Shown here: positions 29,524-38,670 of the stretch, piece by piece | Layout: every line of letters starts with the position of its first letter | How positions within the stretch are numbered: the stretch's first letter is position 1 | Source of the DNA: Draconibacterium orientale | GTDB lineage: Bacteria > Bacteroidota > Bacteroidia > Bacteroidales > Prolixibacteraceae | Assembly (NCBI RefSeq): GCF_000626635.1 | Contig: NZ_CP007451.1 | Span: 868,001 to 932,000 of the forward strand | Direction: 5' to 3' | Length of the DNA: 64,000 bases | Translations under genes and position numbers: made by a program | The notes under the pieces: model-generated | The model's input: only the letters and a program-made list of their open reading frames with translations | Database searches by the model: none | Told to the model about the DNA's origin: nothing

Positions 29524-31147
29524 CTTTAGCCCTCATCCGTCAGCTGACGGAAGCCCACCTTACAAGGAGAGCGCGTTCAAAATAGATTTTATCTTTTACT
29601 TCAAAGTTGCATACTTAGCCTTGCCACTGTTTCCCCTCGCGAGGGGAAATGGCGACAGCCAAAGGGGTAAAGCATTTTTTTAATTCTTGACACTTTACCC
29701 CTCATCCGTCAGCTGACGGAAGCTCACCTTACAAAACTACGGTGTACACACAACTATTTTAGGGGTCCTGCTTTACAATCGACTTTCTAATATGCGGCGC
29801 TAGGTAGGGTTCTATTTCAAAAACCGGAAGCAGTTGCGCCTTTGTCATTTTTCTCTTCTATCCCCGGGGCTGCGCTCCCTGCGGGTGCTTCCCCCGGGCT
29901 ATTGATTACGCACCCTTGGTGCTTAAAGCCCCGAAGCGGGCGACAGGCAATAGCCCGGTGCGAGTGGCTGAGTTTACGAAGACACAAAGCGCCGGGTAAA
30001 AAATCGATAAAAAATCGTTCGGCGTTTAAAATTGATTAGAATTGGTCAGCTTGTTCCGAACGAAAAATCGTTGCAAAATCATTTAAAAATGGGAATATTT
30101 AAGTTGTGTGTACACCGTAGTGAAAAAAGGAGCCGTTTACCAGAAGCTTTTCAGTTAAAATTGCGGCATTACAGCAAAACCGTTTCCCTTTTTAAGGGAA
30201 CCTGCCTGCCCTAGGCAGGAATGTCCACAGTTGAGCTTGCGAATTGAAAATCGGCCACAGCCAAATCCCGTACTTTACGTCGGGGCCAAAGGGGTAAAGC
30301 ATTTTTTAATTCTTGACACTTTAGCCCTCATCCGTCAGCTGACGGAAGCTCACCTTACAAAACTACGATGTACAAACAACTATTTTAGGGGTCCTGCTTT
30401 ACAATCGACTTTTAATATGCGGCGCAAGGTAGGGTTCTATTTCAAAAACCGGAAGCAGTTGCGCCTTTGTCATTTTTCTCTTCTATCCCCGGAGCTGCGC
30501 TCCCTGCGGGTGCTTCCCCCGGGCTTTTGATTACGCACCCCTTGGTGCTTAAAGCCCCGAAGCGGGCGACAGGCAATAGCCCGGTGCGAGTGGCTGAGTT
30601 TACGAAGACACAAAGCGCCGGGTAAAAAATCGATAAAAAATCGTTCGGCGTCTAAATTTGATTAGAATTGGTCAGCTTGTTCCGAACGAAAAATCGTTGC
30701 AAAATGATTTGAAAATGGGAATATTTAAGTTGTGTTTACAGCGTAGTTACAAAAGGAGCCGTTTACCAGAAGCTTTTCAGTTAAAATTACGGCATTACAG
30801 CAAAACCGTTTCCCTTTTTAAGGGAACCTGCCTGCCCCTGGTAGGAATGTCCACAGTTGAGCTTGCGAATTGAAAATCGGCCACAGCCAGATCCCGTACT
30901 TTACGTCGGGGCCAAAGGGGTAAAGCATTTTTTAATACTCTATACTCTACCCCTCACCCGTCAACTGACGGGAGCTCCCCTCACAAGGGGAGCAAGTTTT
31001 TAAACCAGGCTAGAGCCAAATAAACAGACCACTATATTCCATTAAAACGGTTTCCCCTTATAAAGGGAAATGGCGACAGTTGAGCTTGCGAATTGAAAAT
31101 CGGCCACAGCCAAATCCCGTACTTTACGTCGGGGCCAAAGGGGTAAA
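29524..31147. repeat. Tandem, nested palindromic repeat block
   Basis: Four units start with a (C)TTTA(C/G)CCCTCA(T/C)CCGTCA motif and end with its partner AAAGGGGTAAAG: about 29524-29671 (short), 29691-30300, 30317-30921 (long, 626-base period) and 30947-31147 (intermediate). Each unit is a mosaic of smaller palindromes: CGTCAGCTGACG near the left end, CCCCTCGCGAGGGG or its variants near the right, and nested insertions such as CCTGCCTGCCCTAGGCAGG (about 30203-30221) and a TTGAGCTTGCGAATTG segment before CACAGCC. The long units contain a roughly 430-base core with GC-rich hairpins. No protein-like frame is maintained between copies. These look like non-autonomous palindromic elements inserted into one another. 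Confidence 0.75.
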
Positions 31148-31175
31148 GAAAGTAAACTTCGTTAAAGTACTTTAT

Positions 31176-32171
31176 TTACCCAACAATCTTTTCAATCGCA
31201 GCTTTTACTTCCGGCCATTGTTCGTCGGCGAGATTTGGCCCCATTACTTCCACGACTTTTCCTGAAACAAGCGCAGCAATTTTGCCACATTTCTCCAGAT
31301 CGTAGCCATTTGTTAGTCCATAAAAGAAACCGGCGGCATACGCATCGCCTGCCCCGGTGGTGTCGATCGCTTTGGCAGGAATTACTCCAACTCGGGCCAC
31401 AGCATCGCCCTGTTTAATCATCGAACCCTCTTTTCCTACTTTTACAATTACAATTTTGTCGCCTTGTGCAATTGCATGTAAAGCCGCTTCCGGATCGAGC
31501 CCAGTGTACGATTTGGCTTCCTCCTCGTTGGCAAAAACAATATCAACATAATCACGGATCAGTTCTTTCAGGAAATCGAGATTGGCTTCCACCACGTTAA
31601 AGCTCGACAGATCGACAGCGATTTTTACACCAGCTTTTTTGGCTGCCACTGCACAGGCTTTAATCAAGTCGTGATTAAAAACCAGGTAACCCTCGATGTA
31701 AACATATTCGTAGCCGGTAAACAAGTCTTCTGTCACTTCTTCGGGAAGCATATCGGCAGCAGCCCCCAGATAGGTTGCCATGGTACGCTCCGAATCGGGA
31801 CTCACCAACCCCATCACTCTTCCGGTAGCATTTTCGCTGTGGAACAAATGTGTTTTTACACCACGTTTTTCAAAGTCGTTGCGAAAAAGACCGCCCAGTT
31901 CATCGCGGCCAATCTTTCCCATATATCCGGCATTTCCGCCCAGGTTGGCTAAAGCACGAATCGAATTGGCGACCGATCCTCCGGTAGCCACCTCGCTCTT
32001 TTCCGAGTAAGTAGCATCGTAAATCGTTTTCGATTGATCGGCATCAACCAAGGTCATACTTCCACGTGGTAATCCAAACTGCTCCAACAAAGCATCGCTC
32101 TCCAAAACCGAGATTACATCAACCAAAGCGTTACCCATACCCAATACCGCAGGAATATTCTGTTTTGTCAT
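31176..32171 (-). CDS. PfkB-family sugar/nucleoside kinase (adenosine kinase-like)
   Basis: A 331-residue protein from ATG 32171; a start at 32195 adds eight charged residues and is not used. N-terminal LGMGNALVDVISVLESDALL (about 10-29), GGSVANSIRALANLGG (about 60), and the C-terminal signature DTTGAGDAYAAGFFYGL (about 258-274, with the catalytic Asp) define the PfkB/ribokinase fold. Spacing and the GNALVD start are like bacterial adenosine or nucleoside kinases. The substrate cannot be fixed from sequence. Confidence 0.9.
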   Translation of the reverse strand: MTKQNIPAVLGMGNALVDVISVLESDALLEQFGLPRGSMTLVDADQSKTIYDATYSEKSEVATGGSVANSIRALANLGGNAGYMGKIGRDELGGLFRNDFEKRGVKTHLFHSENATGRVMGLVSPDSERTMATYLGAAADMLPEEVTEDLFTGYEYVYIEGYLVFNHDLIKACAVAAKKAGVKIAVDLSSFNVVEANLDFLKELIRDYVDIVFANEEEAKSYTGLDPEAALHAIAQGDKIVIVKVGKEGSMIKQGDAVARVGVIPAKAIDTTGAGDAYAAGFFYGLTNGYDLEKCGKIAALVSGKVVEVMGPNLADEQWPEVKAAIEKIVG

Positions 32172-32411
32172 TTTATCTATTTTTTTGTGCCGCAAATATC
32201 AGCATTTTTATCCAATCGGTAAAACCAGCAATCCCGATAGCGAAGCACAATATTTTAACTTCAACAACACAACACGCACATTTATTTCACTTTATTCACA
32301 TCTTTTTGTTACTTTTACAATATGAAATAAGTTTGATAATCGTTTTCAACGAAAAGGGTGCTCATTTGCGCCCGCAACAACAACTAAAATAATTTTTAAC
32401 AAATAATCATT

Positions 32412-34694
32412 ATGAACTACAAAACCACAATTATTATGCTCATTGCAGCACTACTCGGGGCGTGCACACCGAAAGCCCCCCAAACAGAAACGTTCAAATC
32501 ATCATTGTTTCAATACGATGAACAAATCGATGGTATCATTTCGCAAATGACACTGGACGAAAAAGTAAACATGCTGCACGGAAAATACATGTTTGTATCG
32601 GCCGGAGTTGAGCGTCTGGGTATTGCCGACATGATTTATGCCGACGGGCCGTTTGGTATCCGCGAGGAAATGGAACCCAAAAGCTGGGCACCGCTTGGCT
32701 GGGAAAACGACAAGGCTACCTTCTTCCCCACCGGATCGGCACTGGCAGCCACCTGGAGTCCGGAGCTGGCATATGCCTACGGAACAGGAATGGCCCAAGA
32801 AGCCCGTTTGCGCGGAAAAGATGTTATCCTTGGGCCGGCCATCAACATTCAGCGAATTCCTACCGGCGGACGTACTTACGAGTACATGAGCGAAGACCCC
32901 TATCTGAGCTCGCAACTGGCAGTTGAATACACAAGAGGTGCGCAGGATAATGGTGTTGCGGCCTGTTTAAAACACTATGCGCTGAACAACCAGGAGAACA
33001 ACCGCGGAACGGTAAACGTAATTATTGGCGAACGTGCCATGCGCGAGATTTACCTGCCACCATTTAAAGCGGCCGTTCAGGAAGCCGATGCCTACAGTGT
33101 AATGGCGGCCTACAACAAAGTAAATGGCTGGTGGTGCGCCGAAAACGACGTGCTGCTGAACCAGATCCTTCGTGAGGAATGGGGATTTGGCGGTTTTGTG
33201 GTGTCGGACTGGAATGGCACACACTCTTCTGTTGAATCGGTAAAACACGGGCTGAATGTTGAAATGCCCGACAGCCGGTATTTGGGCGAGGCCTTGCTCG
33301 ACTCGGTGAAAGCCGGTGCTGTTTCGGAAGAAGTGATCGATCAGCGGGTGCGCGAAATTCTTCGTGTGCGTTTGGCAATCGAGCCCATTCCTGCCGAAGA
33401 GGCCAACCAGGTAGTTACCTCGCAACCCGAAAGCCAGAAAACTGCATACGACGTAGCTTCAAAATCCGTGGTATTGCTGAAAAACGAAGGTATCCTTCCG
33501 CTCGACCTCAGTAAAAAACCATTAATTGCTGTAATTGGTGAAAACGCTGTTCGCGAAATGGGTAACGGAGGTATTGGTGCAGGTGTAAAAACCTTGTACG
33601 AAGTTACGCCACTTGAAGGGCTGAAAAACAAAATTGGCGACAAAGCCGACATTCAGTATGCACAGGGTTATGTTCCGGTGGAGCTGGATTACGCACGTAT
33701 ATTCGGCGCCAAATCGCAGGAAGATATCGACCGCGAGGATAAAGAGAAAGCTGTTCTGAATAAAAAACTAAACAAAGAAGCTGTTGCATTGGCAGCCAAA
33801 GCCGATATTGTGTTGTTTATTGGTGGCGACAACCGTGCCGTGGAAACCGAAGCCAACGACCGCGAAAACATCTTCCTGCCATCGGAACAGGATGATTTAA
33901 TCCAGAAAATAAGTGCGGTAAACGAGAATATTGTTACCGTGCTGGTTAGTGGTGCACCCAACGATTTGAACACGGTAAAACCGCTGTCGAAAGCCTTGTT
34001 GCAATCGTGGTTTAACGGCACCGAAGGCGGAAATGCACTGGCCGACATTTTGGTTGGAAACATTTCGCCAAGCGGACGTTTGCCGTTTACCCTGCCCATA
34101 AAACTGGAAGATTCGCCGGCTTACGCGCTGGGCAACTATCCGCAGGGAGCCAAAAAAGGCGATATTTTTGTTGACCTTGTTGACGAAAAAGAATCGGAAG
34201 CACACGCTGCCGACGGCAAGCAGGAGAACGATCCGAACACGGCTTACTATTCGGAAGAATCGCTGGTGGGTTATCGCTGGTTCGATACGAAAAACAAACC
34301 GGTAATGTATCCGTTTGGTTACGGTTTATCGTACACCGAATTTGCTTATGCCGATTTAAATACCACACAGGAAAGTTATGGTGCCAACGAAACCATTTCC
34401 TTGTCGTTTAACTTAAGCAATACCGGCGAAATGGCTGCCGAAGAAGTTGTTCAGGTGTATGTTCACCGCATTAACCCGTCGGTTGAATGGCCGTTTAAAG
34501 AGTTAAAAGCTTTTACACGCGTGCCACTTGAGCCGGGTACAAGCCAAACGGTAACTTTGGAAATTCCGGTAGAAGAGCTGCAATACTGGAACGAAGAGAA
34601 GCAAGCCTGGGACAACGACCTTTGCGCTATTGAATTGCTGGTTGGCGCTTCATCGGCCGACATTCGTTTAAAGAAACAAATTGCGCTTAAATAA
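32412..34694 (+). CDS. Family 3 beta-glucosidase-type glycoside hydrolase (lipoprotein)
   Basis: A 760-residue protein with a lipobox signal (IIMLIAALLGACTPK; Cys 17). The GH3 N-terminal barrel (about 35-320) holds the nucleophile Asp in VVSDWNGTHS (about residue 265). The GH3 C-terminal domain (about 365-590) includes GGIGAGVKTLYEVTPLEGL and IGGDNRAVETEANDRENIFLP, and a fibronectin-like domain (about 655-755, PFGYGLSYTEFAYADL) ends the protein. It trims beta-glucosides or related glycosides at the cell surface or in the periplasm. It is BglX-like, but the exact substrate is unproven. Confidence 0.94.
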   Translation: MNYKTTIIMLIAALLGACTPKAPQTETFKSSLFQYDEQIDGIISQMTLDEKVNMLHGKYMFVSAGVERLGIADMIYADGPFGIREEMEPKSWAPLGWENDKATFFPTGSALAATWSPELAYAYGTGMAQEARLRGKDVILGPAINIQRIPTGGRTYEYMSEDPYLSSQLAVEYTRGAQDNGVAACLKHYALNNQENNRGTVNVIIGERAMREIYLPPFKAAVQEADAYSVMAAYNKVNGWWCAENDVLLNQILREEWGFGGFVVSDWNGTHSSVESVKHGLNVEMPDSRYLGEALLDSVKAGAVSEEVIDQRVREILRVRLAIEPIPAEEANQVVTSQPESQKTAYDVASKSVVLLKNEGILPLDLSKKPLIAVIGENAVREMGNGGIGAGVKTLYEVTPLEGLKNKIGDKADIQYAQGYVPVELDYARIFGAKSQEDIDREDKEKAVLNKKLNKEAVALAAKADIVLFIGGDNRAVETEANDRENIFLPSEQDDLIQKISAVNENIVTVLVSGAPNDLNTVKPLSKALLQSWFNGTEGGNALADILVGNISPSGRLPFTLPIKLEDSPAYALGNYPQGAKKGDIFVDLVDEKESEAHAADGKQENDPNTAYYSEESLVGYRWFDTKNKPVMYPFGYGLSYTEFAYADLNTTQESYGANETISLSFNLSNTGEMAAEEVVQVYVHRINPSVEWPFKELKAFTRVPLEPGTSQTVTLEIPVEELQYWNEEKQAWDNDLCAIELLVGASSADIRLKKQIALK

Positions 34695-34700
34695 ATAGCC

Positions 34701-34750
34701 AAAAGGATCCGGTCGGTTTTTACGAACTCTTATACCGATCGGATCCTTTG
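34701..34750 (+). terminator. Terminator after the GH3 glycosidase gene
   Basis: AAAGGATCCG-TCGGT pairs with ACCGA-CGGATCCTTT around a 16-base loop and is followed by GTTTACATT. It lies directly after the stop codon. Confidence 0.75.
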
Positions 34751-35310
34751 TTTACATTCCAGAAATCATCGCCCTGAAGGATGGTGCAAAAAATACACAG
34801 TGCCCTACCAATCCAGCTGTTATATCTCGCGATCCGGTTTCGCATTGTTCAATACAGAAATCATCGCCCTTACGGACGATGCTATAATGTGCCGGGGCTT
34901 TGCCCCTGGGGTATTAGCACACAGATAACGGTGATCTTGCACCGTACTTTACATGTTCAATTGATCTTTCCATTTCAGCCCTCGCTTAAACAAGCGGCAA
35001 AAAGGGAATTGCTTCGCTACGCTGCCAATTACAGATACTACATTAACAAAGCGCCGCGGACGGGAGTGAATCGTGCCGGTATGAAATAGTTCATAGTCCG
35101 CGGCTGGTCTTTTTTAACAACCAAGTCATTGCTAAGGAGTGAAACGACTGAAGCAATCTCTCTTTCACTCTTCAGTAAGGCTCAGGTTTTCAGCCCCTCA
35201 AATAAGCGGAAAAAGGGAAGTTGCTTGCGGCCGCAAATCCATTCAATCGTACCAATGTAGATTAATTACAATAAATGCTGATACAAATTGCTGCGAACAG
35301 GCGGTATGTT
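34751..35310. other. Gene-free stretch at the left border of the cassette array
   Basis: No credible gene. CAGAAATCATCGCCCT occurs twice, at 34760 and 34855. GCCGCGGAC at 35053-35061 pairs perfectly with GTCCGCGGC at 35096-35104, with a smaller ATGAA/TTCAT hairpin inside. A strong left boundary repeat of the array was not found. Confidence 0.5.
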
Positions 35311-35583
35311 GTTCGTGAAAGACCGTAAGTAATTCGGCATGCATGGCCAACCGTTCAAACGTGTTTGAAAGTGGTTCGGAACACTTAACAGATCATTCAG
35401 CGTAAAATAAAGGCGGTGCATTTAACTCACCACCTGCTAGATTGGCAGTCGCAACTCGTTCAGAGAAGTCAACAATTAATTCATAAAAGTCCACAATTGG
35501 TTCAGAGCACTACGAAGCTCGTTCAGAGGTATCGGCAAGAAGTTCAGAGCACTCACAAACGAATGCAAAAAACACCTCGTCAG
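35311..35583 (+). repeat. 21-bp periodic repeat tract upstream of the array recombinase
   Basis: Units of exactly 21 bases begin with GTTC or ATTC at 35311, 35332, 35353, 35374, 35395, 35458, 35479, 35500, 35521 and 35542; two degenerate units (35416, 35437) keep the phase. Four of them start GTTCAGAG. The tract ends about 120 bases before the recombinase start. A 21-bp period is two helical turns, suiting an array of protein-binding sites, but it is also seven codons: one frame from 35416 encodes heptads such as VQRSQQL and VQSTTKL. Stops in the same frame at the 35311 and 35374 units argue against a long protein. It is not a CRISPR, as there are no spacers. Confidence 0.8.
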
Positions 35584-35667
35584 CAAGTTACAAACTTCAG
35601 AAAAATACAACTAACAAGATACTGCTATCAACAAAAAATAAACAAAAACCACCAACATAATAAAATA

Positions 35668-35706
35668 ATGACTACATTTAATGCACTAAATATTAACACC
35701 TTTTGA
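35668..35706 (+). CDS. Possible 12-codon leader peptide overlapping the recombinase start
   Basis: ATG 35668 encodes MTTFNALNINTF and stops with TGA at 35704-35706. That stop overlaps the TTG start of the recombinase (TTGA), as in translationally coupled genes. It is in frame with the heptad-like frame from 35416. It may be a leader peptide; evidence is positional only. Confidence 0.3.
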   Translation: MTTFNALNINTF

Positions 35707-36824
35707 ATACCTACACGCAAATAAAGCTTGAATCGAGGGAACACCGTCAACAGGAAGTTATTCTGGCGAAGTTTACATACAACCCGGAAATCACCCACCG
35801 CCTGAAAGAATTATTCCCCATACGCTGGAGTCCTACACTACGGGGCTGGACAATCGCAAAGCAAGATTTTAACCTTAACCGTTTTTTTGAAGCCCTCAAA
35901 GATTTGGCTTATATCAATTATTCGGCATTGAAAATAAAAACCAGGCCTGAAGTTTCGGAGAAAACTAAGCGCGACTACTCTCACCGGTCGGGCATAAGGC
36001 TCCCCAAAGGCTATCTTGAACTTTTAAAACAGAAGCGATACAGCAAGAGCACAAGCAAGACTTACTCGGCCTATTTCAAAGATTTTATTCACTATTTCGA
36101 CGAGAGGGATTTAGCGGAACTCCAGGTGGAAGAAATAAATGCCTACTTGCTGGAACTAATTAACAAATGGAATATAACCACTAGCGAGCAAAACCAACGA
36201 ATAAATGCCATTAAGTTTTTTTACGAAAAAGTGCTTGGAAAAGGAAGACATGTTTACGAAATAGAACGCCCCAGAAAAGAAACACTTTTACCCGATGTAC
36301 TGAGCAAAGAAGAGGTAGGCAACATTTTAAAATCGACAAAAAACCTGAAACATAAAGCCATGCTTTCGGCTATCTACTCGTGTGGCTTACGAAGAAGCGA
36401 GGTTGTTAATTTGCAAATTACCAATATCGACTCGAAACGAATGATGATAAAAATAAAGGGGGCGAAGGGGAAGAAAGACCGTTATGTTCAACTTTCGCCC
36501 AGGCTTTTAGAACTGTTACGCCAGTATTATACCCAATACAAACCAAAAGTTTGGCTTTTTGAAGGACAAACAGGAGGCAGGTACGGAGCCGAAAGTATTT
36601 CGAAATTATTGAAAGCAGCAGCCTACCGGGCCGGCATTAAAAGACGCGTACACCTGCACATGCTGCGGCATAGTTTTGCCACACATCAGCTTGAACAAGG
36701 AGTTGACATCCGGTATATACAAGCCTGGTTAGGCCACGAAAGTGTTAAAACCACACAACGCTACACACATGTTACGGAACATAATTTTAAGAACTTTAAA
36801 AATCCATTAGATGAACTACTTTAG
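35703..36824 (+). CDS. XerC/D-like tyrosine recombinase, candidate integron-type integrase of the cassette array
   Basis: A 373-residue protein starting at TTG 35703. Residues 1-85 form an extra N-terminal domain (EVILAKFTYNPEITHRLKELFPIRWSPTLRGW). A SAM-like domain (about 100-190, YSKSTSKTYSAYFKDFIHYF) and catalytic domain follow, with Arg in SCGLRRSEVVNL (about 230), Lys in KGAKGKKDR, HMLRHSFATH, LGHESVKTTQ and the nucleophile in QRYTHV (about 355). The NPLDELL end resembles the SPLDxL end of IntI and XerC/D proteins, but the extra helix region that distinguishes IntI is not evident between the Lys and HxxR motifs. It reads toward the array, and the first cassette begins 87 bases after its stop. 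The inferred role is recombination of the attC/attI sites. Confidence 0.85.
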   Translation: MNTYTQIKLESREHRQQEVILAKFTYNPEITHRLKELFPIRWSPTLRGWTIAKQDFNLNRFFEALKDLAYINYSALKIKTRPEVSEKTKRDYSHRSGIRLPKGYLELLKQKRYSKSTSKTYSAYFKDFIHYFDERDLAELQVEEINAYLLELINKWNITTSEQNQRINAIKFFYEKVLGKGRHVYEIERPRKETLLPDVLSKEEVGNILKSTKNLKHKAMLSAIYSCGLRRSEVVNLQITNIDSKRMMIKIKGAKGKKDRYVQLSPRLLELLRQYYTQYKPKVWLFEGQTGGRYGAESISKLLKAAAYRAGIKRRVHLHMLRHSFATHQLEQGVDIRYIQAWLGHESVKTTQRYTHVTEHNFKNFKNPLDELL

Positions 36825-36830
36825 CAAAAA

Positions 36831-36919
36831 GGTTGGGTTACACACCCTAATCGGCAGTATAACCCAACCCAACAATATAGATATAACCCAACTTGTCGGG
36901 TTCCATGTACGTTAGCTGC
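36831..36919 (+). promoter_or_regulatory. attI-like primary insertion site with recombinase-binding repeats
   Basis: The junction G36911/T36912 (GTTAGCTGC) is matched by the reverse complement GCAGCTAAC in the attC of the first cassette. Upstream, TATAACCCAAC occurs twice as direct repeats at 36858-36868 and 36882-36892 (24 bp apart), with an inverted copy GGTTGGGTTA at 36831-36840. This is the layout expected of attI accessory sites. Confidence 0.65.
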
Positions 36920-36947
36920 AATATTAGGAAGCTGCCACATAATTTTA

Positions 36948-36955
36948 TATATTTG
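36948..36955 (+). promoter_or_regulatory. Candidate Bacteroidota -7 promoter element in the first cassette
   Basis: TATATTTG at 36948-36955 matches the TAnnTTTG consensus exactly. A -33 TTG is not clear at the expected spacing. It would drive the ABC-F gene 119 bases downstream. Confidence 0.35.
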
Positions 36956-37073
36956 CAAAATCTAAAACTAAACAGTCAGTAGGGATGAAAAAATAATTTC
37001 TTTCACATATAGATAAAAAAGTACAGTAGAATATTTTGCTGTGAGTGTTTCATTTTTTATAAAGAAAGAAATT

Positions 37074-38663
37074 ATGTTGACTTTACATAGTGTATCATAT
37101 ACACACCCTAATAAAGATTTGCTGTTTACTGACATCAACCTAACGATAAACAACCACGACAAAATAGCTTTGATTGGTAGCAACGGAGTTGGAAAATCAA
37201 CGTTGTTGAAAATTATTGCTAAAGAATTAGAACCGTCAGGCGGTAAAATAAATGTTGATGCGGAACCGTATTATATCCCACAAATTTGCGGACAGTTTAA
37301 CCATTTGAGCATTGCTCAGGCATTAAGGATTGAAAATAAGTTAAATGCCTTAAATGAAATTTTGAACGGAAACATAAGTGAAGAAAATTTCAACCTGCTT
37401 AATGATGACTGGACATTAGAAGACCGTTGTAAAGATGCTCTGAACTATTGGCATTTATCCAATTTAGACTTGTCTCAAAAAATGGACACCCTTAGTGGAG
37501 GACAGAAGACAAAAGTTTTTCTCGCAGGCATTTCTATCCATCAATATGAGTTGGTTTTGCTGGACGAACCAAGCAATCATTTGGATATTTTTGGCAGGCA
37601 ACTGTTGTATGATTATATTCAATCTACAGAAAGTACTTTGGTTATCGTAAGCCACGACAGAAAATTACTGAACCTCTTAGATACCGTTTGCGAATTAAAC
37701 TCAAATGGAATTAAAGTCTATGGTGGTGATTACGACTTTTATAAGGAACAAAAACAAATTGAAATAAATGCGCTTAACCAAGATATTCAAAGCAAGGAAA
37801 AGGACTTGAAAAAAGCCAAAGAGAAACAACGTGAAACTTTGGAACGTCAAAGAAAACTGGACACACGAGCAAAAAAAAGTAGTGGTAAAGCGGGGCTTCC
37901 TAAAATAGTTTCCAATGCTATGAAAAACAGTGCAGAGTTAAGTACTGCTAAAATAGCGGGTGTTCACACAGAAAAAATAGGAATTGTCAGAACTGAATTA
38001 CAAAAGTTGCGTTCTTCCCTTTCTGAAATTAACCAAATGAAGTTTGGATTTGACAATTCAAAACTTCATAGAGGCAAAAATCTTTTTATTGCAAATAGTA
38101 TTAATTTCGGGTACACAACCGAAAACTATTTATGGAGAGAAAATTTGAATTTTCAAATTGTTAGTGGGGAACGAATATCTGTAAAAGGAGCAAACGGTTC
38201 TGGTAAAACGACTTTAATAAAAATGATTTTGGGATATCTTGTACCGCAAATCGGCACAGTCTTTATTGCAGAAAACAAATCGGTTTATATTGACCAAGAT
38301 TATTCGTTAATAGATAACAACCGAAAAGTTTATGAGCAGTCACAGCAATTTAATACTTTTGCATTGCAGGAACACGAAATAAAAATAAGACTAAATAGGT
38401 TTTTGTTCCCAAAAGAAGATTGGGACAAGCCTTGCAATGCTTTAAGTGGTGGGGAAAGAATGCGTTTGATGTTATGTTGTTTAAGCATTTACAATCAATC
38501 GCCAGACATCATAATCTTGGACGAACCGACCAATAATTTGGATATTTATAACATAGAAATACTAACAAATGCCATCAATGATTATCAGGGTACATTGATT
38601 GTCATTTCGCACGATGAAACTTTTTTAGAGCAAATAAACATAGAAAGAACAATTAATTTATAA
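37074..38663 (+). CDS. ABC-F type ATPase (possible ribosome-protection antibiotic resistance protein), cassette C1
   Basis: A 529-residue protein from ATG 37074; a GTG frame from 37041 adds 11 residues. Two ABC domains in one chain and no transmembrane segment: Walker A GSNGVGKSTLL (about 36), signature LSGGQKTKVFLAG (about 140), Walker B LVLLDEPSNHLD; then a charged linker (about 215-300, rich in Lys and Glu), GANGSGKTTLIK (about 372), LSGGERMRLMLCC (about 456) and LDEPTNNLD (about 482). This is the ABC-F layout. Members dislodge antibiotics (macrolides, lincosamides, pleuromutilins, streptogramins) from the ribosome or regulate translation. Which role applies is unknown. It occupies the first, best-expressed cassette position. 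Confidence 0.88.
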   Translation: MLTLHSVSYTHPNKDLLFTDINLTINNHDKIALIGSNGVGKSTLLKIIAKELEPSGGKINVDAEPYYIPQICGQFNHLSIAQALRIENKLNALNEILNGNISEENFNLLNDDWTLEDRCKDALNYWHLSNLDLSQKMDTLSGGQKTKVFLAGISIHQYELVLLDEPSNHLDIFGRQLLYDYIQSTESTLVIVSHDRKLLNLLDTVCELNSNGIKVYGGDYDFYKEQKQIEINALNQDIQSKEKDLKKAKEKQRETLERQRKLDTRAKKSSGKAGLPKIVSNAMKNSAELSTAKIAGVHTEKIGIVRTELQKLRSSLSEINQMKFGFDNSKLHRGKNLFIANSINFGYTTENYLWRENLNFQIVSGERISVKGANGSGKTTLIKMILGYLVPQIGTVFIAENKSVYIDQDYSLIDNNRKVYEQSQQFNTFALQEHEIKIRLNRFLFPKEDWDKPCNALSGGERMRLMLCCLSIYNQSPDIIILDEPTNNLDIYNIEILTNAINDYQGTLIVISHDETFLEQINIERTINL

Positions 38664-38670
38664 AAATACA

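Noticed and set aside
35311..35583. CRISPR array
   Set aside because: The units are contiguous, 21 bases long and degenerate, with no spacers and no cas genes nearby.
35416..35706. 96-residue protein encoded by the 21-bp repeats
   Set aside because: The start is a GTG within the repeat tract, the same frame has stops at the upstream units, and composition is unusual. Better seen as a DNA repeat with a short leader at most.
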